Assembly (NCBI GenBank): GCA_964501725.1
Contig: CAZCTO010000008.1
Coordinates: forward strand, 1 to 64,000
Reading direction: 5' to 3'
Source of the DNA: CAZCTO01 sp964501725
GTDB lineage: Bacteria; Bacillota; Clostridia; Saccharofermentanales; Saccharofermentanaceae
DNA: 64,000 nucleotides
The notes under the pieces were generated by a model, which did no database searches, was not told the DNA's origin, and was given only the letters and a program-made list of their open reading frames with translations. This document shows positions 40,526 to 48,875 of the stretch, piece after piece; within the stretch, counting starts at the first letter, position 1, and each line of letters opens with the position of its first letter. The translations under genes were made by a program, and so were the position numbers.

Positions 40526-41340
40526 TATTGCCTCTCCATTTTTGCGTAGCAAAGCTTGAGTGCGGTTGTGAACAGTTTTTCGAAAAGCACACTGGCCAGA
40601 ATAATCACCGCAGTCCATGCAAACAAATCCGCGGAATTGAGATAAACCTTCGCCTCATAGAGTCTTTCACCGATGGATCCCGACGGAATCCCGATGACCT
40701 CGGCGGCGACACCGGCTTTCCACGAGAGTCCGATCGCGACGCTGCTTGCCGATATGAGATACGTCTTGAGGTGGGGAATATATATGTAGAAAAGTCTTCT
40801 GCGCCAGCTGACATCAAACACATCCGCCATCTCGATGAGCTTCGTATCCGTGCTTTTTATTCCCGCAAGGACACTTGCGTATATGATCGGAAGTACCATC
40901 AGAAAGGAAATAAAAACCGATAATCCGCGCGAACCGAGCCAAATCAGACACAGAATAATGAATGACGCCACCGGCGTTGCTTTGACTGCCGCCATATACG
41001 GCCATAAGATAATTTCAACAAGACGAAACCGCCCTGCGATAACAGCAAGGACGGTTCCGATAATCAGCGCGATGATAAAACCAAATGCAATCCGAAGAAC
41101 CGAGAAAGCTACCGCGCTCCGGAAATCAGCGGTGACAACAAGCTTTGTCAGGCGGACGAAGACAGTCGCGGGCGATACCAGCAACAGCGACTGAGAAATC
41201 AGCATCGCCGCGATTTGCCATACCACAAGCGCTGCGGCTATCGCCGCGAGCTTTGTGAGGAGGCTCTTACTTCGAGTAGTAGAAGTCGGCGCCGGGGAGT
41301 TTCCCGCCGACGGACTTGGGATTCTGCTCGAAAAGGACAT
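40525..41340 (-). CDS. SsuC/TauC-like ABC permease
   Basis: The 271-residue permease has about six membrane helices and the binding-protein-dependent transport signature: KATPVASFIILCLIWLGSRGLSVFISF, then EMADVFDVSWRRRLFYIYIPHLKTYLISASSVAIGLSWKAGVAAEVIG. A poorly conserved Ser/Pro-rich N-terminus (about 25 residues) precedes the first helix. The ATG at 41340 has GGAGGG eight bases upstream and makes the gene overlap the end of the binding-protein gene by 74 bp in another frame; no alternative start with a ribosome site exists downstream. Confidence 0.88.
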   Translation of the reverse strand: MSFSSRIPSPSAGNSPAPTSTTRSKSLLTKLAAIAAALVVWQIAAMLISQSLLLVSPATVFVRLTKLVVTADFRSAVAFSVLRIAFGFIIALIIGTVLAVIAGRFRLVEIILWPYMAAVKATPVASFIILCLIWLGSRGLSVFISFLMVLPIIYASVLAGIKSTDTKLIEMADVFDVSWRRRLFYIYIPHLKTYLISASSVAIGLSWKAGVAAEVIGIPSGSIGERLYEAKVYLNSADLFAWTAVIILASVLFEKLFTTALKLCYAKMERQ

Positions 41341-42238
41341 TCAGGTAGCCCTCCATTGCGGTTTTCATTTCCGTTCCGTCAATATAGGTTATATTACACT
41401 GCGGAATTGCCTTCTCTGCAACTGCTGCCTTAAAAATATCAAATTTCTCGATTAAAAGCGATGCGTCTTTCGGATTTGCGTTGACGAATTCCGTAGATGC
41501 CTTATATTCCTTTAGGAAAGCTTTCACTGCCGCAGGATTTTTTTTGGCAAACTCGGTGCGAACCACCAGGACACCCGTAATCATCAGGCTGCCGTTATCC
41601 AGATCCTGCCAGGCTTGATTCAGATCAAGTGCAACGCGCAAGTCCGGCAATTTTGCCTTGGCAACAAAAACATAGGGCTGGGGAAGCATCGCGATACCGC
41701 TTCCTTTTTCCGAAAGCAGTGCAACTACTTCCGTCGCCTCGGACTTCCATTCAATCGTGACATCCTTATCCGGATCCAGACCATTCTCCGTCAGGAGATA
41801 CCGAAGCGCGTATTCGGGCGAGGAGCCTTTGCCGGTCGCATAAATCGTCTGTCCCTTGAGATCGGCAAATGAATGCACCGTGTCGCCAAACTCTGTGATG
41901 TAAAGAACTCCCAGTGTATTCACGGCAAGTATTTGAATCTTTCCTTCCGTGTTGTTGTAAAGAACCGACGCCAGGTTAGCGGGTATTGCCGCCATGTCCA
42001 AGTCGCCGCTGATCAGCTTCGGGGTCACTTCGTCAGCAGTTCCGCTGATCGAAAACGTATACTTATTCGCTGACTTTCCAGCAGCGGAAAGGTCCATCAA
42101 CTGAACCAGCCCCATTGATGTCGGTCCCTTGAGTCCGGCAATCCGGATGTTGACATCCTCTTTTTTTTCAGCCGTACACCCGGCCAAAAGCACAAGCGAC
42201 ATGACCGCCGCCAGGAATAAACTTACGATTCTTTTCAT
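41267..42238 (-). CDS. NMT1/SsuA-like substrate-binding lipoprotein
   Basis: The 323-residue lipoprotein (lipobox LLAGC, Cys20) has the NMT1/SsuA pattern: IRIAGLKGPTSMGLVQLMDLSA, AADEV-like TADEVTPKLISGDLDMAAIPANLASVLYNN, and VHSFADLKGQTIYATGKGSSPEYALRYLLTENGL. It captures a small organic substrate for the adjacent permease and ATPase. Relatives take up sulfonates, nitrate, pyrimidine thiamine precursors or riboflavin-like compounds; nothing in the sequence decides between these. The ATG at 42238 follows GAGGAGGACATCATT. The upstream region of 318 bp is shared with a divergent TetR gene. Confidence 0.9.
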   Translation of the reverse strand: MKRIVSLFLAAVMSLVLLAGCTAEKKEDVNIRIAGLKGPTSMGLVQLMDLSAAGKSANKYTFSISGTADEVTPKLISGDLDMAAIPANLASVLYNNTEGKIQILAVNTLGVLYITEFGDTVHSFADLKGQTIYATGKGSSPEYALRYLLTENGLDPDKDVTIEWKSEATEVVALLSEKGSGIAMLPQPYVFVAKAKLPDLRVALDLNQAWQDLDNGSLMITGVLVVRTEFAKKNPAAVKAFLKEYKASTEFVNANPKDASLLIEKFDIFKAAVAEKAIPQCNITYIDGTEMKTAMEGYLNVLFEQNPKSVGGKLPGADFYYSK

Positions 42239-42556
42239 AATGATGTCCTCCTCTATGTATACGTATTTATTGTGAAAATCTTTAGTTTATATGACGAGCG
42301 AAAAAACTTCCGCGATGGATGTCAACATTCTTTATCAATAGTATAGCAAAAAGTTCATGTCCGCGTGACGGTTCGCTTATTGTCATCTGCACAAATTTGT
42401 TTCTGTTATACACTTATAATCATTGCAAATGCTGATTCTTTCACTCCGCCCGAATAAATAAAAAAAGCGGCAGACTCTTGACAAAGCAGGTCCGGCATTT
42501 TAATATTACAGATGTAATATAACATTTGTTATTTTAATCTGTACGGAGGTGCCCGG
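42239..42556. other. divergent intergenic region between the ABC importer and the TetR operon
   Basis: This 318-bp gap has a strong promoter and two palindromes on the TetR side (42478-42532). On the importer side no near-consensus promoter was seen; a TATACT-like box with poor -35 lies at about 42345. No ORF or terminator was found. Confidence 0.6.
42478..42532 (+). promoter_or_regulatory. TetR-operon promoter with two tandem 14-bp palindromes
   Basis: TTGACA (42478-42483) and TAATAT (42501-42506) with a 17-bp spacer. Immediately overlapping and following the -10 box are ATTACAGATGTAAT (42505-42518; 5-bp arms, 4-base centre) and ATAACATTTGTTAT (42519-42532; perfect 6-bp arms). They are contiguous, and occupancy would block the promoter. 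They are the natural candidates for autoregulation by the TetR protein encoded 25 bp further on. Confidence 0.8.
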
Positions 42557-43183
42557 ATGCCCAAACCGGTAACTTATACAAGAGAAAACATTCTGAATGC
42601 CGCCTTTGAGATTTTCGCGCAAGAAGGCCTGAGTTCACTATCTACTCGCGGAATTGCATCGAAAATAGGCGCGTCCACCGCTCCGGTCTATTCCTGCTTC
42701 ACGAGTATTTCTGAAATACGCAGCGAACTTCTTCAGATCTCTCTTCGCAAAATTATCGAATACACCGAAAAAGAATACACGCCGGATTTGTTCCTTAATA
42801 TCGGTGTCGGATTACTGGAATTTGCCAAAGACTATCCCCGCGTATACCGGACAATGTTTCTGGAAGAGGACGGAAACCGGGAGATTTTCGAGCAGTTCAG
42901 GGTCAAAAATCTGACGCAGATGCGCAGAGAACCTAATATTTCTGCTTTCGGCGAAGCACAGCTTGAGGAAATTCTTCGAAAACTAACCGTTTACACCCAT
43001 GGCCTGGCGGCGCTGATATGCGCAAATATGCTCGAGGACAAGAGCACCGGAAATCTGATTGCGCTACTGGATGACGCCGGATCGGCGATCATGGGGTACG
43101 CTGCTTTTCGCGCAGGGAAAATGGAATTATTGGATGAGTATCTACGGGTGCACCCCGACTGCTCAAAGCAGAGGAGAAAATGA
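42557..43183 (+). CDS. TetR-family transcriptional regulator
   Basis: The 208-residue regulator has the TetR N-terminal helix-turn-helix: TRENILNAAFEIFAQEGLSSLSTRGIASKIGASTAPVYSCFTS. The C-terminal ligand domain is all-helical and has no close recognisable subfamily. Start ATG at 42557 follows GTACGGAGGTGCCCGG. It overlaps the downstream flavoprotein gene by 4 bp (ATGA), so regulator and enzymes form one operon. The tandem palindromes on its promoter suggest autorepression. Confidence 0.93.
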   Translation: MPKPVTYTRENILNAAFEIFAQEGLSSLSTRGIASKIGASTAPVYSCFTSISEIRSELLQISLRKIIEYTEKEYTPDLFLNIGVGLLEFAKDYPRVYRTMFLEEDGNREIFEQFRVKNLTQMRREPNISAFGEAQLEEILRKLTVYTHGLAALICANMLEDKSTGNLIALLDDAGSAIMGYAAFRAGKMELLDEYLRVHPDCSKQRRK

Positions 43184-43731
43184 TGAGAAAGATTACGATT
43201 CTTAACGGCTGCCCTGAAGGAACCTGTTCCGATGTGGAAAATTTGTTTGCCGCTCAAATCGAAAAGCACCGGGACACCCTATCCGTTGAGGTTTTTACGC
43301 TTCGGGATATGAAGATCGCTTTTTGCACCGGTTGCTGGGACTGCTGGGTCAAGACGCCCGGTCTTTGTGCCATAAAAGATGATATGGCGACCATTTTAAA
43401 AAGTGTAGCGGCATCCGACCGAACGGTTTTCCTGTCACCGGTCTCGATGGACTTTGTCACCTCGCAGATCAAGAAGACCTGCGACCGCATGATTCCTCTG
43501 GTTCATCCATATATTGAGATATACCACGGGGAGTTTCACCACAAAAGTCGTTACAAAAGCTACCCGGAGCTCGGACTGCTCCTGATCGATCCCGAAAAGG
43601 ATTCAGCTCGATTTGAAGTAATCCGGAACATTTTCGCGCGCCTGTCCATTAACCTGAAGACAACACTCCCGCTCTCAATGATGATCGATGGAACAGTTGA
43701 GGAGGTTTCAAATGCAGTATCTTCTTTATAA
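43180..43731 (+). CDS. NADPH-dependent FMN reductase-like flavoprotein
   Basis: The 183-residue protein has the flavodoxin-like FMN_red fold: ITILNGCPEGTCSDVENLF (FMN phosphate loop) and IAFCTGCWDCWVKTPGLCAIKDDMATIL, a Cys-containing segment common in iron-sulfur-flavoprotein-like reductases of anaerobes; the three cysteines CxxCWxC...C could hold a redox centre. SPVSMDFVTSQIKKTCDRMIPL follows. It probably reduces a quinone or an azo or nitro compound; that is family inference. It overlaps the TetR gene by 4 bp and the next flavoprotein gene by 20 bp. Confidence 0.87.
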   Translation: MMRKITILNGCPEGTCSDVENLFAAQIEKHRDTLSVEVFTLRDMKIAFCTGCWDCWVKTPGLCAIKDDMATILKSVAASDRTVFLSPVSMDFVTSQIKKTCDRMIPLVHPYIEIYHGEFHHKSRYKSYPELGLLLIDPEKDSARFEVIRNIFARLSINLKTTLPLSMMIDGTVEEVSNAVSSL

Positions 43732-44377
43732 CGGTTCCCCTCGCGGGAAAAAAGGCAACACGGAGCTCATTATCACGAAGTTAATCGAAGGCCTCTCTGA
43801 GTCCCCGGATGTCTCGACCGAAGTAATCGGGCTTAACCGTCCCTCCTCACGCGAGGAAGGCGCACAGAAAATCGCCTCAGCCGACTGCGCAATTCTGGTC
43901 TTTCCCCTTTACACCGATTCAGTGCCGGGGATCGTCATGGACTTCATCGAAAAACTCGAGCCCTACAAATCGCGTCTCTCACAATTAAGTCTTGGTTTTG
44001 TGGTTCACTCCGGTTTTCCGGAGGGAATCCAATCCAGGGCTGTGGAGAAGTATCTCGTGAGGCTGACCACGCTCCTGGGCGCAAAATATGCCGGCACCGT
44101 CGTCGCCGCGGGCAGTATGGGAATGAGTACCCAGCGACAGCAGATCCTTCGGGAACTCGGTCGCCGCTTTCCGGGGAATCTGGTTTTCGACCCGGTCCTT
44201 CTGCCCAAAGCCTCCGGTTTTGAAAAACTTCCGAAGTTTATGATTCCGATCATGAAGCTGGTGATCAAACTGGGTTTTATCGATTCTTTTTGGAATAATG
44301 ACCTCAAGAAAAACGGTGCTTTTGCGGACCGTTTCGCGAAGCCGTATGCGAAGAAGAAAGATCCGGATATTAACTAA
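43712..44377 (+). CDS. second flavodoxin-fold oxidoreductase
   Basis: The 221-residue protein starts LLYNGSPRGKKGNTELIITKLIEGL, an FMN_red phosphate loop, and has ADCAILVFPLYTDSVPGIVMDFIEKL as the flavin-ring segment, so it is a flavodoxin-fold reductase related to but distinct from its upstream neighbour; the C-terminal 60 residues (KFMIPIMKLVIKLGFIDSFWNNDLKKNG) are an extension typical of some Clostridia members. The ATG at 43712 has GAGGAGG six bases upstream and lies inside the end of the preceding gene. Its own end overlaps the convergent GH35 gene by 4 bp. Confidence 0.85.
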   Translation: MQYLLYNGSPRGKKGNTELIITKLIEGLSESPDVSTEVIGLNRPSSREEGAQKIASADCAILVFPLYTDSVPGIVMDFIEKLEPYKSRLSQLSLGFVVHSGFPEGIQSRAVEKYLVRLTTLLGAKYAGTVVAAGSMGMSTQRQQILRELGRRFPGNLVFDPVLLPKASGFEKLPKFMIPIMKLVIKLGFIDSFWNNDLKKNGAFADRFAKPYAKKKDPDIN

Positions 44378-46431
44378 AAAGGCAGGTGATACTGAAATGA
44401 ATCCCTTGTTTTTACCGAGTGGATCATGCAGGCGATGCCACTTTTGAACTTCGGCCACTCTTGCAGGTAGATTTCGCTGTGTTCGCGAAGGGGCAGAATC
44501 TCAACGCGGATCTCCTCCGGCATGCCAAGTTGCGAGAGCCCGATTTCCCAGGGCTCACCGGTGTAAAAATGATCACCGACACATATGTCATTGACATAAA
44601 CCCTGGCACCGTCTCCGTAATACATGACCTGTAAAAAGCAATCCGATATGTCCTTACAGTATTCCAGCTCGATCTCGTATACCGCGTGCGCGTCGTTTTT
44701 TTCGGTTTCGCGGGAAAAGGCATACGAGTGCGCCATCGGCAACACTTTCTTATACAAATAGAATTCTCCGTCTTTGCCGACCTTCCGGAGCCCTTCCGGC
44801 GCCGACGGGAGATCCGGATAAACTTCCAGATCCAGGGTATTGGCGCTTTCAATCACGACACCGTCAGCGGTTTCGATGACCGTCCCTTCCGTTACCAGGA
44901 GATAATCCCGGTCGCGGGAAATTTTATACGCATTTCTCGCCTGATCCCTGCGGATGGTAAAAATCTGTGCGTCTCCTATGTCGCCTTCAAGCTCATATCC
45001 CGGATCCCGATCCGTATAAAAAACATATGTGTTTCCGTTCAGAATGCAAAGCGGGGTGCAAAGTGCGTTTTTTAAGATTGCCTTTCCGACCGGCATATTG
45101 AACGGGTAAAAGAAATATTCACCGTCGTAAATGTTTTTTTCGGGGAACCGGATAACTTCATTATCGAGCGTGACCGATAATACCGTCGCCGCGTGCTCCG
45201 CCATCTTCCTTCGTCTCTGATAGTTATTCACAAAAATGTACCCTGAAGTTCCGTTATGACGGGAAGACGTCCGGAGATCCGTGTTGTTTTCCGGATCTTG
45301 CGGATTGCTGTCCGGGATATGTGCCGGCATTTCACACAAGCCCGCGCCGAAGTCTTTTACAAACATAGCAAGGAGTTTAATTTCCTTATAGGCTTCTCCC
45401 AGTTGTCCGTACTCCCGAATCGGCGCCATGAAATCATAGGAAAGTTCCGGAAGATCGTTGGCGTCTCCGGCTTTTTTGGATTCGTGAAGCGGCGTAAGTA
45501 CTCCCTTTGGATTGGTGCCTCCGCAGTACATATAATAACCGAGAAGATTGGCGCCGCTTCCCAGTTTAACCATCGAAATTGCGCCGATGTCGGGTCCTGT
45601 TACGACCGGCCGTCTCTTGTGCGTCACTTGAAGGCCGCCGCCCAGCTCCGCGGTGAGATACGGATATCGTGCCGGATCAAATGTGACACTGCTTCCGGCT
45701 CCGAAGTCCGATCCGATGGCGTGATCGTTCCGTTCATGAGTAAAAATGTAGTTTCCGCTCGGCTCGATTTCCGTGATTCTTTCGTCCCACGGCGCCTCGC
45801 AGTATCCGCCCATCACCGGCAGTAACCCCGCGGTAATAGCTCCTCCCCACCCGGTTGCCGTATAGTACGGCACATCAAATCCGATTTCCCGGGCCATCTG
45901 CGAAAGGCGCTTCATGTGAAAAACGCCTTCATCGCCCTGAAGGCCACCGCAGTGACCGAACTCGTTTTCGATCTGAATGCCGATCACCGGACCTCCTTCT
46001 CCGACAAAAAGCCCGCGCACCTGCCCGAAAAGCGCCGTGTAGTACTTCTTTACGAACTCAAAATAGTCTTCACTGTTGGTTCTCGGCACGAAACCTTTTG
46101 TAAATAGCCAATCCGGAAATCCGCCGTTTCTGACTTCGCCGTGAGACCACGGCCCGATACGCAGGAAAAAGTACAGCCCGCACTCTTCACATAGAAGCGC
46201 AAACGCCCGAAGATCCAGCTGATTGCTGAAGTTATATTGATCTTCGATTTCTTCATGATGAATCCAAATCGCATATGAAGACACGATGTCAATGCCGCCG
46301 GCTTTCATCTTGAGCAGGCGGTCTTTCCACACGGACGGGGAAAGCCGTGAATAGTGAATTTCCCCCATCACGGGGAACCACGGTTTCCCGTCACGGATCA
46401 GATGCTTCTCGTTATACGAAAACTGACTCAT
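44374..46431 (-). CDS. beta-galactosidase, glycoside hydrolase family 35
   Basis: The 685-residue enzyme releases terminal beta-galactose. The catalytic barrel starts HLIRDGKPWFPVMGEIHYSRLSPSVWKDRLLKMKAGG, with RIGPWSHGEVRNGGFPDWL and GGPVIGIQIENEFGH, in which Glu157 is the likely acid/base; Glu262 in LTAELGGG is the likely nucleophile by alignment. C-terminal jelly-roll domains follow from about residue 400. There is no signal peptide, so it acts in the cytoplasm on imported galacto-oligosaccharides. Start ATG at 46431 with GAAGGAATAGCGT; three bases separate it from the upstream permease gene. Confidence 0.95.
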   Translation of the reverse strand: MSQFSYNEKHLIRDGKPWFPVMGEIHYSRLSPSVWKDRLLKMKAGGIDIVSSYAIWIHHEEIEDQYNFSNQLDLRAFALLCEECGLYFFLRIGPWSHGEVRNGGFPDWLFTKGFVPRTNSEDYFEFVKKYYTALFGQVRGLFVGEGGPVIGIQIENEFGHCGGLQGDEGVFHMKRLSQMAREIGFDVPYYTATGWGGAITAGLLPVMGGYCEAPWDERITEIEPSGNYIFTHERNDHAIGSDFGAGSSVTFDPARYPYLTAELGGGLQVTHKRRPVVTGPDIGAISMVKLGSGANLLGYYMYCGGTNPKGVLTPLHESKKAGDANDLPELSYDFMAPIREYGQLGEAYKEIKLLAMFVKDFGAGLCEMPAHIPDSNPQDPENNTDLRTSSRHNGTSGYIFVNNYQRRRKMAEHAATVLSVTLDNEVIRFPEKNIYDGEYFFYPFNMPVGKAILKNALCTPLCILNGNTYVFYTDRDPGYELEGDIGDAQIFTIRRDQARNAYKISRDRDYLLVTEGTVIETADGVVIESANTLDLEVYPDLPSAPEGLRKVGKDGEFYLYKKVLPMAHSYAFSRETEKNDAHAVYEIELEYCKDISDCFLQVMYYGDGARVYVNDICVGDHFYTGEPWEIGLSQLGMPEEIRVEILPLREHSEIYLQEWPKFKSGIACMIHSVKTRDSFQYHLPF

Positions 46432-46434
46432 ACG

Positions 46435-47448
46435 CTATTCCTTCACCCCGGCACCGGCCAGAGATGTTACCAGCATTTTCTGCGTAATTACGAAAAAGAT
46501 AACAAAAGGAATCGCAACAATCAGCGCGCCGGCACAGAACATGGTAAATTCATTTTTCTTGTCCGTGACAAAACTGAATAGGCCCAGCGCCAAGGTCTGG
46601 TTCTCGTTCGACCTGAGAATCAACTTAGCAAAAATGAACTCCATCCATGGGCCGGTGAAACTGGCAACGCTCAGGAAAGTGATGATCGGCTTCGCCTGGG
46701 GAAGGATGATTTTGAAGAAAATTCTGGCGCTGTTGGCCCCGTCGATTCTTGCCGCTTCATCGAGCGCTCTTGGTATGGTATCCATGTAGCTTTTTACCAA
46801 CCATGTATTGTATGGGATATTGCCTGCCAGATAGATGAGAACCATTCCCCACAGGGTATCGATGCCCTTGATCCGGAGCAGGATCACATAAATGGCAATC
46901 ATGCCTATAAAAGATGGAAAAATCTGCAGTACAAGAAGCATGAGCATCATCGTTTTCTTGAGAACAAAGCGAAACCTCGAAAAAACATACGCGGCCAGTG
47001 CGCAGACAAAAACCGTTGAGACCGACGTTCCGGTTGCGATAATCAGGGTGTTCCGGAACCAGCGCATGTAATTTGTGTCTTTAAAGAGACGCACGAAATG
47101 CTCGGTGGTAATCCCTTTTTTAAAAGGAGTGATGGCGATATTGGATATCGATTTTCCGGGCGAGAACGCAGCGCTTACTGCATATATCAGAGGATACAAG
47201 ACCAAAAGACAAACGATGCAAAGAAAAACGATTACAAACGTCAGATAGATTCTTTGTCTGAATTTCTGAATACTGTTGTAATACGTTTTGGAGACTACCC
47301 TCGGCTCCTTCGGCTTGCCGGCTTCCTCAAGCAGTTCAGCTCTCTCTTTTGCCTGGCGGGCTTTGACTTCCCGGATGTCAGCCCCGGCGTCCTGCGTTGC
47401 CTTATTGGCTTCCGGATTTCCGGTCTGTTTCTCTTTATTCTCAGTCAT
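46435..47448 (-). CDS. ganQ: sugar ABC permease, MalG-type (galacto-oligosaccharide importer)
   Basis: The 337-residue permease has six membrane helices and the MalG signature EAARIDGANSARIFFKIILPQAKPIITFLSVASF, with the C-terminal SLAGAGVKE tail also typical of MalG. A charged cytoplasmic N-terminus of about 70 residues (EANKATQDAGADIREVKARQAKERAELLEEAGKPKE) is longer than usual. The start shares one base with the ganP stop (TAATG). The symbol follows the Bacillus subtilis gan operon by context (GH53, LacI and beta-galactosidase neighbours); substrate specificity is inference. Confidence 0.9.
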   Translation of the reverse strand: MTENKEKQTGNPEANKATQDAGADIREVKARQAKERAELLEEAGKPKEPRVVSKTYYNSIQKFRQRIYLTFVIVFLCIVCLLVLYPLIYAVSAAFSPGKSISNIAITPFKKGITTEHFVRLFKDTNYMRWFRNTLIIATGTSVSTVFVCALAAYVFSRFRFVLKKTMMLMLLVLQIFPSFIGMIAIYVILLRIKGIDTLWGMVLIYLAGNIPYNTWLVKSYMDTIPRALDEAARIDGANSARIFFKIILPQAKPIITFLSVASFTGPWMEFIFAKLILRSNENQTLALGLFSFVTDKKNEFTMFCAGALIVAIPFVIFFVITQKMLVTSLAGAGVKE

Positions 47449-48773
47449 TAAAACTCACCATCCTTAAACGACTTTGTCCTTCTGAAATTGAATATTGCAA
47501 AAGGCGCAAGCGCTACAAATATGCAGACTGCAAGGACTGCGGCAAAATTGTACTTCAGGAGATTGATGGTCAGGTTATATATCCATGTGACCAGAATATC
47601 CGTTCCTTTTGCACTCGTCGTTACCGAGTCAGCCATCTCCGGTTTTCCGCCGGTCAGGAAGAATATCGCTCCGAAATTATTAATGTTAAATGTGAAGGAC
47701 ATAATAATCAATGGCATCGTTTGATATAGCACAGACGGCAACGTGATAGATTTGAAGGTCTGGAACCGTGTTGCTCCGTCAATCTTGGATGCCTCGAAAA
47801 TTTCTTTGGGAATGGATGTCATGGTTCCCATGGTAAGCATCATAAAATACGGGAATCCCGCCCATAAGTTAATCAATACACAAGTGAATTTTGCCAGCGT
47901 CGCATCGCTGAGCCATGGGATAATGGTTTCTTTGGTAATGAGTCCGAGTTCGATGAGCGTTCGGTTGATTACCCCAAAACTGCCGTTTAAAAGGTTTTGC
48001 CAAACAAGCATGGTCACAACGGCGGGCACAGCATACGGCAAGATAAAAATCGCCCGAAAAAACGGAGCAATTTTGATTTTGGATTCCTGCATAATAACCG
48101 CCATCAACAGTCCTCCGGCGTAGCAGGTTGTCGTCGCCGCGGTTGCCCAGATTAAAGTCCATGCCGCGACCCGGCCGAAAGCTCCGGACCATTTGGCATC
48201 GCCGCCGAAAACAGCCTTGAAGTTATCCATACCCACCCAGTCAACGGTATTGTTGGGCGTTATATGTCCGGGGGCAGCATAATTTGTAAAAGCGACTCCG
48301 GCCGAAAACACGAGCGGCACAATCACGAAAAAAAGCACAAGCAATAACAGGGGTGAAAGCCCGAAAATCGGGAAGGCTTTGGCACCGAGACCGGCTAATG
48401 CCTGATTGTTTTTAAGCAAGACTCCGGAACTGCAAAAATCTTTATAGGTCGATTGAGCACTTTTTGTCGAGATGAAGTACAGAACGAAAAAAATAAATAA
48501 AATCGCCAGAACAACAAAGCCGTCGATCATCATAAACGTCGAATTGTCTTTCAGTTTGATTGGCACCCCGGGCTTCGGATCTCCTAAGGTAATCAAGTGA
48601 ATAATTGACCGGACGATTTGGGGTGAATTCAATATGACAAGAATCTCAATCAATGCAAAAAAAATACCTTTGACATATTGTTTCAAGAAGATGAGGTGTG
48701 ACAGTCCCATAAACAGAAGGGAGAAAATGAAAACTTTATTTTTTGAAGAACCATCTCTGTTGAGCTTGAACAT
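47448..48773 (-). CDS. ganP: sugar ABC permease, MalF-type (galacto-oligosaccharide importer)
   Basis: The 441-residue permease has about eight membrane helices, two in an N-terminal extension and six in the core, and the MalF signature EASKIDGATRFQTFKSITLPSVLYQTMPLIIMSF. The length and the large periplasmic-type loop (about 170-230) are usual for MalF. The ATG at 48773 has GGAAGGAGGCAATCA in front; an in-frame start 7 codons earlier has none. It lies downstream of the binding-protein gene behind a hairpin. Substrate by context: beta-1,4-galacto-oligosaccharides. Confidence 0.9.
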   Translation of the reverse strand: MFKLNRDGSSKNKVFIFSLLFMGLSHLIFLKQYVKGIFFALIEILVILNSPQIVRSIIHLITLGDPKPGVPIKLKDNSTFMMIDGFVVLAILFIFFVLYFISTKSAQSTYKDFCSSGVLLKNNQALAGLGAKAFPIFGLSPLLLLVLFFVIVPLVFSAGVAFTNYAAPGHITPNNTVDWVGMDNFKAVFGGDAKWSGAFGRVAAWTLIWATAATTTCYAGGLLMAVIMQESKIKIAPFFRAIFILPYAVPAVVTMLVWQNLLNGSFGVINRTLIELGLITKETIIPWLSDATLAKFTCVLINLWAGFPYFMMLTMGTMTSIPKEIFEASKIDGATRFQTFKSITLPSVLYQTMPLIIMSFTFNINNFGAIFFLTGGKPEMADSVTTSAKGTDILVTWIYNLTINLLKYNFAAVLAVCIFVALAPFAIFNFRRTKSFKDGEF

Positions 48774-48820
48774 TGATTGCCTCCTTCCATGCAAGTAATC
48801 GGGCGGATTTAGGGAGTGTC

Positions 48821-48850
48821 CGGGGTGCGCGCATCACATCACGCACCCCG
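48821..48850 (-). other. intercistronic hairpin between ganS and ganP
   Basis: CGGGGTGCG (48821-48829) pairs perfectly with CGCACCCCG (48842-48850). No T-tract follows, so this is not a terminator; such hairpins behind binding-protein genes protect the upstream mRNA and raise binding-protein level over permeases. Confidence 0.7.
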
Positions 48851-48875
48851 AAGCACAAAGGAGGGTACTGTGTTG

